DNA of 18,921 nucleotides from an uncultured Schwartzia sp. (GTDB taxonomy: Bacteria > Bacillota > Negativicutes > Selenomonadales > Selenomonadaceae). The translations under genes and the position numbers were made by a program. Under the pieces are notes generated by a model. The model saw only the letters and a program-made list of their open reading frames with translations. It was not told the DNA's origin and did no database searches. The DNA is taken from positions 1 to 18,921 of the forward strand of contig CAJPQU010000018.1 of the NCBI GenBank assembly GCA_905372875.1, written 5' to 3'. Every line of letters starts with the position of its first letter. Position 1 is the stretch's first letter. Below, one piece after another: positions 7,067 through 15,146 of this stretch.

Positions 7067-8535
7067 CCCTCTGCACCTTCCAATCCGGCCGTCTCATTGT
7101 GAAAATTTTGGCTCTGCTCGTAAGTATAGGCCGCCCGCAGGATGGTTTCCTCATCCAACGGTTTACCAATGATTTGAAGGCCGATGGGAAGATGTTCCCG
7201 ATTGTAGCCACAGGGGAGGGAAATGCCCGGCAAGCCGGCCAAATTCAAAGGGACAGTACAAATATCCTGCAAGTACATCTTCAAGGGATCATGAATCATA
7301 GCACCGATAGGATAAGCCGGTGTCGGTGCCGTCGGCGTCATGATAACATCCACCTTTTGAAAGGCTGTCGTATAATCTTCCTGTATCAACGTCCGCACCT
7401 TCAAGGCTTTCAGATAATAAGCATCATAATAACCGGCACTCAAAGCATAGTTACCGATCATGATACGGCGCTTTACTTCCCGGCCAAATTTTTGGCTCCG
7501 CGTATTCGTCATGAGTTCCGCCACATCAGCTCCATCCACACGCGCCCCGTAGCTTATACCGTCATAACGTTCCAGATTGGTGGCAGCTTCTGCCGGCGCG
7601 ATGAGGTAATAAGCCGAAATTGCGTATTCGGTATGGGGAAGCGAAATATCCACCAGTGTCGCTCCCATGGCCTGAAAACTTTGGATGGCCTCCCGCACCG
7701 CCTTCTCCACCTCAGGATCCATACCCGCAGCAAAATATTCTCGGGGAATGCCGATATTCAGCCCTCGAACGTCTTCTCTCAGCGCTTTCGTATAATCCGG
7801 CACGGCAGCGGGGCTGGAAGTCGAATCCAAGGGGTCATGTCCGGCCACAACATTGAGAAGATGCGCACTGTCCGTGACATCCCGAGTGACGGGTCCGATC
7901 TGATCCAGAGAAGAAGCGTACGCTACCAAACCATAGCGCGATACTCGTCCATAGGTAGGTTTAAGCCCTACAACACCACAAAAAGACGCCGGTTGACGAA
8001 TGGAACCGCCGGTATCCGATCCCAAAGCCCAGATAGCTTCCCCGGCCGCCACGGCTGCGGCGCTGCCTCCGGAACTTCCCCCTGGAACGCAATCTAAATT
8101 CCACGGATTATGTGTAGGGTGGTATGCGGAATTTTCTGTAGAACCGCCCATAGCAAATTCGTCAAGATTTGTTTTTCCCAAAACAGGAGCGCCTGCCGCC
8201 CGCAATTTCTCCACAACCGTCGCGTTATAAGGCGGCTCAAAATGTTCGAGGATCTTGGAAGCGCAGGTCGTCGTAATACCCTGCGTGCAGATATTATCCT
8301 TGAGAGCCCCCGGGATGCCCTCTAAAAAGGTAATTTCTTCGCCCCCAGCGATCTTCTTATCCACGGCCTGCGCCTGCTGCAAAGCAATTTCCGATGTTAC
8401 CATCAGATAGGCGGCCACCTTAGGTTCCACCTTTTCCATGCGTGCTATAATATCCTTCGTCAACTCTACCGCGTTGATTTTTTTCTCCCGCAGCATATCG
8501 TGCAGAATATGCGCCGGTTTATCGTATAGCTTCAC
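7063..8535 (-). CDS. gatA: Asp-tRNA(Asn)/Glu-tRNA(Gln) amidotransferase subunit A
   Basis: GatA is the amidase subunit that releases ammonia from glutamine for GatB. The 490-residue protein carries a full amidase signature. The catalytic triad is Lys79 (in GALKDN), cis-Ser154 (in GGSSGGS) and nucleophile Ser178 (in DTGGSIRQ). These numbers are the same as those I recall for characterised Staphylococcus GatA, which supports the chosen ATG at 8535. A Shine-Dalgarno site GGGGAGG lies 7 nt upstream. It follows gatC by 19 nt and overlaps gatB by 4 bp. The presence of GatCAB suggests that glutaminyl-tRNA, asparaginyl-tRNA or both are made by the indirect route in this organism. Confidence 0.97.
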   Translation of the reverse strand: MKLYDKPAHILHDMLREKKINAVELTKDIIARMEKVEPKVAAYLMVTSEIALQQAQAVDKKIAGGEEITFLEGIPGALKDNICTQGITTTCASKILEHFEPPYNATVVEKLRAAGAPVLGKTNLDEFAMGGSTENSAYHPTHNPWNLDCVPGGSSGGSAAAVAAGEAIWALGSDTGGSIRQPASFCGVVGLKPTYGRVSRYGLVAYASSLDQIGPVTRDVTDSAHLLNVVAGHDPLDSTSSPAAVPDYTKALREDVRGLNIGIPREYFAAGMDPEVEKAVREAIQSFQAMGATLVDISLPHTEYAISAYYLIAPAEAATNLERYDGISYGARVDGADVAELMTNTRSQKFGREVKRRIMIGNYALSAGYYDAYYLKALKVRTLIQEDYTTAFQKVDVIMTPTAPTPAYPIGAMIHDPLKMYLQDICTVPLNLAGLPGISLPCGYNREHLPIGLQIIGKPLDEETILRAAYTYEQSQNFHNETAGLEGAEG

Positions 8536-8554
8536 GCTTGTTCCTCCCCGATGC

Positions 8555-8845
8555 TTATTCTTCCAATACCCGCGGCACCTTAAAATAGCCGTCCTCCTGA
8601 AGAGGCGCGTTGGAAAGCGCCGCCTCCCGCGGCAGGGACGGCCTCACTTCGTCAGTCCGAAAGACATTTTCTATGGGTAAAGCATAGGTGGTAGGCTTTA
8701 CCTTTTCCGTGTCCACCTTCTGGAGATTTTCGACGTATTCCAGAAAAGCACTGAGCTGCTCCGTATATGCTTCCGCTTCATCCGCAGGAATGGAAAGACG
8801 CGACAGAACGGCTACCCTTTCCATTTCCTGTTTCGTCACTTTCAT
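8555..8845 (-). CDS. gatC: Asp-tRNA(Asn)/Glu-tRNA(Gln) amidotransferase subunit C
   Basis: GatC is the small belt subunit that stabilises the GatA-GatB interface. The protein is 96 residues, the normal length. It contains the typical N-terminal helix (VAVLSRLSIPADEAEAYTEQ) and the central helix FLEYVENLQKVDTEKVKPTT. The C-terminal tail has LREDxV-like spacing (VFRTDEVRPSLPREAAL) and ends in YFKVPRVLEE. The ribosome binding site is weak (GGTGG 4 nt before ATG, or AAGGAT further upstream). It is the first gene of gatCAB, with a likely promoter in the 90-nt gap after ligA. Confidence 0.96.
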   Translation of the reverse strand: MKVTKQEMERVAVLSRLSIPADEAEAYTEQLSAFLEYVENLQKVDTEKVKPTTYALPIENVFRTDEVRPSLPREAALSNAPLQEDGYFKVPRVLEE

Positions 8846-8885
8846 AATACCACCATCCGATCCTTAATTTTTTCTCAGTATAGGC

Positions 8886-8915
8886 ATTATATCATATTAC
8901 TCGGCCCTCCGTCGG
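8886..8915 (-). promoter_or_regulatory. Candidate promoter of gatCAB
   Basis: A consensus TATAAT (8891-8886) is preceded by CCGACG with an 18-nt spacer; the -35 box is weak (3 of 6). The start would be near 8879, giving a leader of about 34 nt before gatC. No terminator separates ligA from this site, so read-through from pcrA-ligA is also likely. Confidence 0.4.
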
Positions 8916-8935
8916 AAAAACCTTTGTGGCGGTGG

Positions 8936-10954
8936 TCATATTTCTAATTTCCCATTGATCATCGCTTGCAATTCTTCCTCCGATAAGATGGGAATACCCA
9001 GATTTTCCGCCTTGGTCAGCTTACTTCCAGCGTTTTCCCCCGCCACGACATAATCCGTTTTAGAGGAAACACTGCCCGCCACTCGGCCTCCATGAGATTC
9101 GATGAGCGCCGCCGCTTCTTGACGGCTCATGCCAGATAACGTCCCTGTCAAAACGAAACTCTTGCCTGCCAACCGATCATCTGCCGCTTCACGGGTAGGT
9201 CTCGACATGGTGAGACCTTGCGCTTTCAGTTCAGCTAACAGCGCCGTTGTCGTCTCCAGGGAAAAATATTGAACAAGGTTTCTGGCACTGATCTCCCCCA
9301 TATCTCGAACACCTAATATCTCTTCCGGCGCCGCGCTGGCCAATCGCTCCAAAGAAGGAAACGTTTTCATTAAGTCCCGTGCCGCCGCCTTGCCGATCCC
9401 GGGAATGCCAAGGCCGGTAAGAAGACGTTCGGGAGCGTTCGTTTTCGATTTTTCAATGGCTGACAGCAAATTATCGGTGCTCTTTTCCTTTCCGACAATC
9501 TTCTGCGCGATCAAATCCTCACGATGCGCCTTCAGCTGATAAATGTCGGCCTCGTTTCGAATATACCCCTTCTCTATGAGGGCCTTCACGGCGGCGATCC
9601 CAAACCCTTTGATATCCATGGCGTCCCGCCCCGTAAAATGCAGGATATGGCTTTCTAACTGCGCTGGGCAGTTGGGATTCGAGCAGCGAATATCCACCGC
9701 ATTATCTTCCTGAATAGCGGGCGATCCGCATATCGGGCATCGATTTCCGATATGAAAAGGCAGCGCATTTGCCGGACGCTTTTCTCGAAGGACACTGCGA
9801 ATTTTTGGAATGATCTCACCAGACTTATAAACGGTGATCGTATCCCCTACGCGTATATCCAATCGATCAATAAAATCCTGATTGTGCAGGGTTGCCCGTT
9901 CTACCATAGTGCCACAAAGCGACACCGGATCAAATACCGCCGTAGGCGTAATGCGTCCCGTCCGTCCCACTGAGAGCTCTATACGGCGAAGGATCGTTTC
10001 CCGCTCCTCAGGAGGATATTTATAAGCGATGGCCCAGCGCGGCACCTTAGAAGTCGCGCCCAACTTCTCTCGATCCGCCAAATTATTCAGCTTTACCACC
10101 GCACCATCAATGTCATAGGGAAGGGTTCCCCGGCTCTCACCAATCTTGACGATGGCCGTCCAAACTTCATCTGCTGTGCGGCAAAGATGATAGTCGTGGA
10201 TGACAGTGATCCCCTGCGCCTTCATAAATTCATACGCTTCGGTATGAGTAACGAAAGTTCTCCCCACCGCTTTTTGCAAATTAAAAACGAACAGGGAGAG
10301 ATGACGCTCCTTCGTGATCCGGCTGTCCAACTGCCGCAAGGTACCGGCGGCGCAATTCCGGGGATTGGCAAAAGTCTTAAGTCCCAAAAGTTCCTGTCGT
10401 TCATTTACCGCAGCAAAAGCCGCCCGAGTCATATAGACTTCGCCGCGAATTTCAAAGTAAGGCAGCGCCTCGATGAGGTGAGGCTGCACATCGGCAATAA
10501 CGCGGGCGTTTTCTGTCACGTCCTCTCCTTGGATGATCCCATCTCCTCGAGTGACTGCCCGCTGCAGTTCCCCATTTTCATAGCGAAGGGCCAGGGAGAG
10601 CCCGTCGATCTTTTCCTCCACCACAAACTCCGCATCCGGCAAAGTCTCCTGCAGATTGTGGACAAATGCTATGACCTCATCTCGAGAAAAAACATCCTGC
10701 AGAGAAAGCATGGGAACATCATGAGGAACGAGTACCCCCGCTTCCCGCTTGGCGGTTCCTCCCACCATTTGCGTAGGCGAATTCGGCGTGATCAATTCGG
10801 GGTATTTTTCTTCAATCGCTTTCAACCGCAGCATGAGCTGATCATATTCATAATCGGATATGATCGGATCATCCTGATTGTAATAGCGATCGTTATGGTA
10901 GCGGATTTCTTTGCGCAGAGTGCTCAATTCCTTCTTGAGGGATTGCATGTCCAT
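8936..10954 (-). CDS. ligA: NAD-dependent DNA ligase
   Basis: LigA seals nicks during replication and repair using NAD+. From the ATG at 10954 it is 672 residues, the standard length. The adenylation domain has the nucleophile Lys115 in EEKIDG, and the nucleotidyltransferase motif DIDGAVVKLN lies at 281-290. An OB fold follows. A C4 zinc finger uses Cys406, Cys409, Cys424 and Cys429. Helix-hairpin-helix repeats lie at about 445-580, and the C-terminal BRCT domain (KSFVLTGTLSGMSR onward) fills about 590-672. The frame is open 49 codons further upstream into pcrA, but that part is not ligase-like. An ATG at 10978 overlaps the pcrA stop but has no ribosome binding site, while the ATG at 10954 has AAAGAG 8 nt upstream. 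It is 23 nt downstream of pcrA, in the same operon. Confidence 0.96.
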   Translation of the reverse strand: MDMQSLKKELSTLRKEIRYHNDRYYNQDDPIISDYEYDQLMLRLKAIEEKYPELITPNSPTQMVGGTAKREAGVLVPHDVPMLSLQDVFSRDEVIAFVHNLQETLPDAEFVVEEKIDGLSLALRYENGELQRAVTRGDGIIQGEDVTENARVIADVQPHLIEALPYFEIRGEVYMTRAAFAAVNERQELLGLKTFANPRNCAAGTLRQLDSRITKERHLSLFVFNLQKAVGRTFVTHTEAYEFMKAQGITVIHDYHLCRTADEVWTAIVKIGESRGTLPYDIDGAVVKLNNLADREKLGATSKVPRWAIAYKYPPEERETILRRIELSVGRTGRITPTAVFDPVSLCGTMVERATLHNQDFIDRLDIRVGDTITVYKSGEIIPKIRSVLREKRPANALPFHIGNRCPICGSPAIQEDNAVDIRCSNPNCPAQLESHILHFTGRDAMDIKGFGIAAVKALIEKGYIRNEADIYQLKAHREDLIAQKIVGKEKSTDNLLSAIEKSKTNAPERLLTGLGIPGIGKAAARDLMKTFPSLERLASAAPEEILGVRDMGEISARNLVQYFSLETTTALLAELKAQGLTMSRPTREAADDRLAGKSFVLTGTLSGMSRQEAAALIESHGGRVAGSVSSKTDYVVAGENAGSKLTKAENLGIPILSEEELQAMINGKLEI

Positions 10955-10977
10955 GATGTCAACTCTTTCTTTTCCCA

Positions 10978-13257
10978 TCAGGCTCGGGTGATGGGCGCAT
11001 ATTTTTGCATCAGTGCGCGAACCCCTAATCCGGGGAAAGCAACCTGAAGTTCCCGCTCTTCCCCCTCGCCTCGCACGGATACAATGGTACCCAATCCCCA
11101 CTTACCGTGCCGCACTTTATCCCCAGGATGCCACACTGTTTCTGTATCAGGTCGAAGCAGCGGCTCCCCGCCCCCTTTCGGCCCCGATGAGGAAGTTATC
11201 GTCTGCCGGGAAAAAGACGCCAACGCCTGATTTCCCGTCATCAACGTATTGGAAGGCGAAGCCGCCGCTCTCGTTTTCGCCCTGTGCGCGGCAGAATATC
11301 CTCGTCGACCGGTCAGAGGAGCCGAAGCAAATGCTTCCAGATACGCTTCAGGAATTTCCCCTAAGAAACGGGAGGGCGGGTACACTGTCGTCCGGCCGAA
11401 AATCATGCGCTGCCGGGCGTAACTCAGATACAGCTTGCGCTGCGCCCGAGTGATACCCACGTAACAAGTACGGCGTTCCTCCTCCAATTCGTCCGGCGCC
11501 ATCAGTGTTCGCGCGTGGGGGAAAAGCCCCTCCTCCATGCCCGCTAAAAAGACGATAGGAAATTCCAGTCCTTTCGCTGCGTGGAGGGTCATCAGCGTCA
11601 CCCGATCTTCAGCCATATCTGCCGCGTCGATATCTGAGATCAGCGCAATATGATTCAGGAAATTCTCTAAATCCGGCGTTTCCCCGCTCATTTCAAAATC
11701 GCGTGCCACACTGATAAATTCTTTCAGGTTTTCTACCCTCGCTTCATTCTCCGGTTTGTTATCTCTCCCCAATTCATCCATGTAGCCGCTCAGGGTTGAG
11801 ACTGTTTCTACAAATTGCGACAATGGCAGAGTTTCCTGCTGCGTTAGAAGATCGAAGATCAGAGCGGAAAAATCAGATAAAACATTTCGGGTGCGTGCCG
11901 ACAAGCGCGGCACAGCATCCAAATAGGCAGGACTAGAAATCACATCAAAAAGATTCAGCCCTGCTTCCGCCGCATAAGCGTCCAGCCGTGTCAGGCTGGT
12001 CTCTCCCAACCCCCGTTTGGGAACATTAAGAATGCGATGAAGGCTCATGGAATCCAAAGGATTAAAAATGAGGCGAAGATAAGCGATGATGTCTTTGATC
12101 TCTTTGCGCTCGTAAAATTTCAGTCCTCCGACCATGGTGTAGGGGATCCCACAGCGCATAAATCCTTCTTCCAAGACCCGGGACTGGGCATTCGTCCGAT
12201 AAAGGACGGCAAAATCATTGTAAGAAACGGCCGTTTTTGTCATCTCTCGTCGAACGGTGTCGGCGATAAAGCCAGCTTCATCCCGTTCATCCTCGGCGAC
12301 ATACAGAGTGATCTTTTCCCCCGCCTCGTTTTTTGTCCAGAGATCCTTTGGCTTACGGTTCTGATTATTCTGTATGACTGCGTTGGCCGCCGCCAAAATC
12401 GTTTTTGTCGAACGATAATTCTGCTCCAGCCGAATGACCGTCGCCTCAGGATAATCAGTCTCAAAATCCATGATGTTACGCATATCAGCGCCCCGCCAGC
12501 CATAAATGGACTGATCGGCGTCTCCTACGACACAAAGGTTGTGATGGCTGTCGGCCAGAAGTCGTGTCAGTTTGTACTGGGCACTGTTTGTGTCCTGATA
12601 CTCGTCGACTAGGATGTAGGCAAACCGCCGCTGATACTTTTCCCGTATATCCTCATGCTTTTCCAAAAGAGACACGGCCCAAAGCAGTAAGTCATCGAAG
12701 TCTAAAGCGTTGTTCTTCATGAGAGCCGCATCATAGGCCTCGTATATTTCCGCCACTTTTTTTTGAAAAAACGTATCTGCGGCCCGGGCAAAATCTCGCG
12801 GCCCCATCATCTGATTTTTGGCGTTGGAGATGGCCGCCTGCACACTGTTAGGCGCGTACTGTTTATCATCTAAATTCAGCGCCTTCAAGCAGTTTTTCAC
12901 CAAAGCCCGAGAATCTCCGGCATCATAGATGACGAAATTCTTCTTATAGCAGCCGGCAGCCTCAATCTCCCGGCGCAGAAACCGAGCACAAAAGGAATGG
13001 AATGTACTCAGCCAGACATGCCGCGCTTCTTCCCCGATGAGGCGATCTACGCGTTCGCGCATTTCCGCCGCCGCTTTATTCGTAAATGTGATAGCCAATA
13101 TACGGTATGCCGGTACATCATGTGCCAAAAGATTCGCGATTCGGCACGTTAAGACCTTCGTCTTCCCCGAGCCCGCGCCAGCCATGACAAGAAGCGGCCC
13201 CTCCAGACATTGCACGGCAGCCCGCTGCCTATCGTTTAGTCCCTGAAAAATATCCAC
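10978..13257 (-). CDS. pcrA: ATP-dependent DNA helicase PcrA/UvrD
   Basis: This is a superfamily 1A 3'-5' helicase acting in excision repair, replication restart and clearing of collisions. The protein is 759 residues. The Walker A motif AGAGSGKT lies at 26-33 and motif Ia near ITFTNKAA. Walker B is VDEYQD at 217-222, and motif III GDADQSIYGWRGA at 245-257. Later motifs include QNYRST and VTLMTLHAAKGLEF, then GITRAQRKLYLSYA. The C-terminal Tudor-like domain (WHPGDKVRHGKWGLGTIV) near 708-757 is the RNA-polymerase-binding module typical of PcrA. The start codon is GTG, with a perfect AGGAGG 6 nt upstream. It lies directly upstream of ligA, a pairing common in Firmicutes. No clear promoter fits in the short gap behind the preceding terminator. 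Confidence 0.96.
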   Translation of the reverse strand: MDIFQGLNDRQRAAVQCLEGPLLVMAGAGSGKTKVLTCRIANLLAHDVPAYRILAITFTNKAAAEMRERVDRLIGEEARHVWLSTFHSFCARFLRREIEAAGCYKKNFVIYDAGDSRALVKNCLKALNLDDKQYAPNSVQAAISNAKNQMMGPRDFARAADTFFQKKVAEIYEAYDAALMKNNALDFDDLLLWAVSLLEKHEDIREKYQRRFAYILVDEYQDTNSAQYKLTRLLADSHHNLCVVGDADQSIYGWRGADMRNIMDFETDYPEATVIRLEQNYRSTKTILAAANAVIQNNQNRKPKDLWTKNEAGEKITLYVAEDERDEAGFIADTVRREMTKTAVSYNDFAVLYRTNAQSRVLEEGFMRCGIPYTMVGGLKFYERKEIKDIIAYLRLIFNPLDSMSLHRILNVPKRGLGETSLTRLDAYAAEAGLNLFDVISSPAYLDAVPRLSARTRNVLSDFSALIFDLLTQQETLPLSQFVETVSTLSGYMDELGRDNKPENEARVENLKEFISVARDFEMSGETPDLENFLNHIALISDIDAADMAEDRVTLMTLHAAKGLEFPIVFLAGMEEGLFPHARTLMAPDELEEERRTCYVGITRAQRKLYLSYARQRMIFGRTTVYPPSRFLGEIPEAYLEAFASAPLTGRRGYSAAHRAKTRAAASPSNTLMTGNQALASFSRQTITSSSGPKGGGEPLLRPDTETVWHPGDKVRHGKWGLGTIVSVRGEGEERELQVAFPGLGVRALMQKYAPITRA
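12225..12236. repeat. Second copy of the 12-bp palindrome, inside pcrA
   Basis: AAACGGCCGTTT recurs here in coding sequence. It shares the preceding G with the copy in the mutS leader at 3275-3286, so 13 bases match. It encodes part of an ordinary helicase segment, so selection on the protein may explain it. Confidence 0.25.
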
Positions 13258-13301
13258 CCGTATCCTCCTGTATCCCGCTGCCGCCGTTCGCTTCCGTTTT
13301 A

Positions 13302-13336
13302 CAGAAAACAGGCTGCCGCATCACTGCGCCAGCCTG
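13302..13336 (-). terminator. Rho-independent terminator of the pyrophosphatase gene
   Basis: On the minus strand CAGGCTG and CGCA pair with TGCG and CAGCCTG around a GTGA tetraloop, giving 11 bp with one internal G-G mismatch. It is followed by TTTTCTGT. It starts 12 nt after the pyrophosphatase stop codon, and the pcrA start lies only about 45 nt beyond it. Confidence 0.85.
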
Positions 13337-13347
13337 CTGGAGCCTGT

Positions 13348-14994
13348 TTAGAGCTGAAGCTGTCGAACCGCTTCTGAAAGCGGTGGGACGATCTGTTTTT
13401 TCCGAGACATCACGCCGGGCAGAAAAATGGCATTTCCCGCAGCATTCTTTTGAAAAGCGTCGCCGATGAGCGTCTTTGGCGATCCTACATAGAGCAGTTC
13501 GGTACTTTCTTCTAAAATATTGGTTACCATGAGGAGACTTAAATCAAAGCCTTTCTGTTCACAGACAGCCGTCATACTTTCCAACAACTGCTCCTTCAGT
13601 TTCATGACCTCTTCATATCCCATGACCGATATCTGACTGATCAGGACATGATAGTCACCAAATTGAAACTCCTTCATATCCTTTTTCGCAATCTCCATAG
13701 GCGACATCGTACCGATGCCCGAACCGGCCTTCAGCATGTCCATCCCGTACTGTACCATCTTAACCCCTGCCAGGGCGGCCAGCCGTTCCGCCGTCTTCGT
13801 GTCATACGCCGTACAGGTCGGTGATTTAAAGAGAACGGTATCGGAAATGATGGCCGAGAGCAGAAGCCCCGCGATGGTGGGTGAAATTTCCACCTCATTT
13901 TGCCAGTACATATTAGCAATGATCGTGGCCGTACAGCCTACCGGTTCCTCTCGAATGTAAATCGGTTCACCGGTCTGCATCCCACCCAATCGATGATGAT
14001 CAATAATCTCGACAATACGAGCATTTTCGATCCCTTCAATAGCCTGCCCCCGCTCGTTATGGTCCACTAAAATAACCCGCTCGGGTTCGGGGACCATGAG
14101 ATTATCTCGGCTGACCAAACCAATCAGGCGGCCATTTTCCACTACCGGATAATTGCGAAAATTCGTCGAAGCAATGGTTCCCTTGATATCGCTCAGGAGC
14201 TGCTGCATCTCAAAGGAAATCATATTTTTTTTCATAATGTAGCCTACGGGGACGCACTGATTAATAAGTCGGGCCGCCGTGTAGGCATCGTAAGGTGTTC
14301 TCGCCACCAGAATGTGATTCTTTTTGGCCTTTTTCAGAACATCATCCGCCACTTTGCCCTCATCGGTAATAATCAGACAAGAAATATTATGCTGGAGTAT
14401 CTCCATCATGGACTCATATCGGCCCTCGCCAACCAGCACCACATCACCGGGATGAATCAGTTTTTCTACCGTGTGGCGACTGCCCGATACGATACGCACC
14501 GTTCCTTGGACTAACGCCTTCTCATCCTCCGGGACCAATACCTTGCTTTCCGTAATCGAGATGACCGCACGCAGAGTAACACCGGCTTTGTCTAAATTCT
14601 GCATGTTGATTTCTTCAAAGTAGCGCTGCGCCAAATCGCTGACCGTCACAATCCCGGCCAAAATACCCTCGGCGTCCGTCACCGGTACGGAGCGCAGCGC
14701 ATTCTTCTGCATGACTTCCCCCAGATAATGCAGCGTATCCGTCTCCCGTACCACGGTATCATTGGTCAGCATAATATCTTTGACACGCGGATACAAGTCA
14801 GAGAGGAACATGGGTGCTTCTGCCCCAAAATATTCCAAGGCGTACTTTGTTTCCGCGTTGACCGGCCCGGTACGCGCTGCCACTGCGTCCTCTCCGCCGG
14901 CACGTTTCAGGGCGGCATAGGCGATGGCGGAACAAATCGTATCGGTATCGGGGTTACGATGTCCGATAACGTAGATAGGCTTCATGCTGCTCAT
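13348..14994 (-). CDS. ppaC: Manganese-dependent family II inorganic pyrophosphatase with CBS-DRTGG regulatory insert
   Basis: This enzyme hydrolyses pyrophosphate and belongs to the DHH family. From the ATG at 14994 it has 548 residues, against about 310 for the unregulated enzyme, because of a nucleotide-binding insert. The metal site begins at GHRNPDTD (11-18: His12, Asp16, Asp18) and continues at VDHN (310-313) and IDHH (332-335). The insert has CBS domain 1 at about 74-128, a DRTGG domain at about 133-245, and CBS domain 2 at about 250-303. The DHHA2 half ends with the substrate-binding SRKKQ motif near the C-terminus. Studied CBS-pyrophosphatases are inhibited by AMP or ADP, and DRTGG forms also respond to diadenosine polyphosphates. 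AAGGGG lies 9 nt before the chosen ATG; the ATG at 14985 is possible. The upstream in-frame extension to 15069 is not conserved-looking. Confidence 0.95.
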   Translation of the reverse strand: MSSMKPIYVIGHRNPDTDTICSAIAYAALKRAGGEDAVAARTGPVNAETKYALEYFGAEAPMFLSDLYPRVKDIMLTNDTVVRETDTLHYLGEVMQKNALRSVPVTDAEGILAGIVTVSDLAQRYFEEINMQNLDKAGVTLRAVISITESKVLVPEDEKALVQGTVRIVSGSRHTVEKLIHPGDVVLVGEGRYESMMEILQHNISCLIITDEGKVADDVLKKAKKNHILVARTPYDAYTAARLINQCVPVGYIMKKNMISFEMQQLLSDIKGTIASTNFRNYPVVENGRLIGLVSRDNLMVPEPERVILVDHNERGQAIEGIENARIVEIIDHHRLGGMQTGEPIYIREEPVGCTATIIANMYWQNEVEISPTIAGLLLSAIISDTVLFKSPTCTAYDTKTAERLAALAGVKMVQYGMDMLKAGSGIGTMSPMEIAKKDMKEFQFGDYHVLISQISVMGYEEVMKLKEQLLESMTAVCEQKGFDLSLLMVTNILEESTELLYVGSPKTLIGDAFQKNAAGNAIFLPGVMSRKKQIVPPLSEAVRQLQL

Positions 14995-15057
14995 AAAGGA
15001 AAACCCCTTCCCCATTGATAATCTTTGAAACGTAACTTTATTCTTACTATGCTTGTA

Positions 15058-15086
15058 ATTATACAACAACTGTATCAGGAGGGAAA
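15058..15086 (-). promoter_or_regulatory. Candidate promoter of the pyrophosphatase gene
   Basis: A consensus TATAAT (15063-15058) is preceded by TTTCCC with a 17-nt spacer (3 of 6 matches). The start would be near 15051, which gives a leader of about 57 nt. It lies back to back with the promoter of the thiolase gene. Confidence 0.45.
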
Positions 15087-15094
15087 CCGTCCCG

Positions 15095-15124
15095 CTATAT
15101 TTTTCCCTCTGCCTGCGATATAAT
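15095..15124 (+). promoter_or_regulatory. Candidate promoter of the TtcA-like gene
   Basis: A consensus TATAAT at 15119-15124 is the only strong element; the -35 region (TATATT with 17-nt spacing) is poor. The start near 15131 would leave a leader of only about 16 nt, with the AAGGAAG ribosome binding site almost at the 5' end. Confidence 0.4.
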
Positions 15125-15146
15125 GGCCCAAAGGAAGTGATTATCC

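Noticed and set aside
7099..8097. A 332-codon plus-strand frame antisense to gatA
   Set aside because: gatA on the opposite strand has every catalytic residue and full length, while the antisense protein shows no recognisable motif.
10187..11047. A 286-codon plus-strand frame antisense to ligA
   Set aside because: It overlaps the well-supported ligA frame and reads as the complement of conserved ligase motifs; no independent evidence.
10955..11101. N-terminal extension of LigA by 49 residues into pcrA
   Set aside because: It is not ligase-like and is encoded in another frame of the PcrA Tudor domain. The ATG at 10954 gives catalytic Lys115 and normal length.
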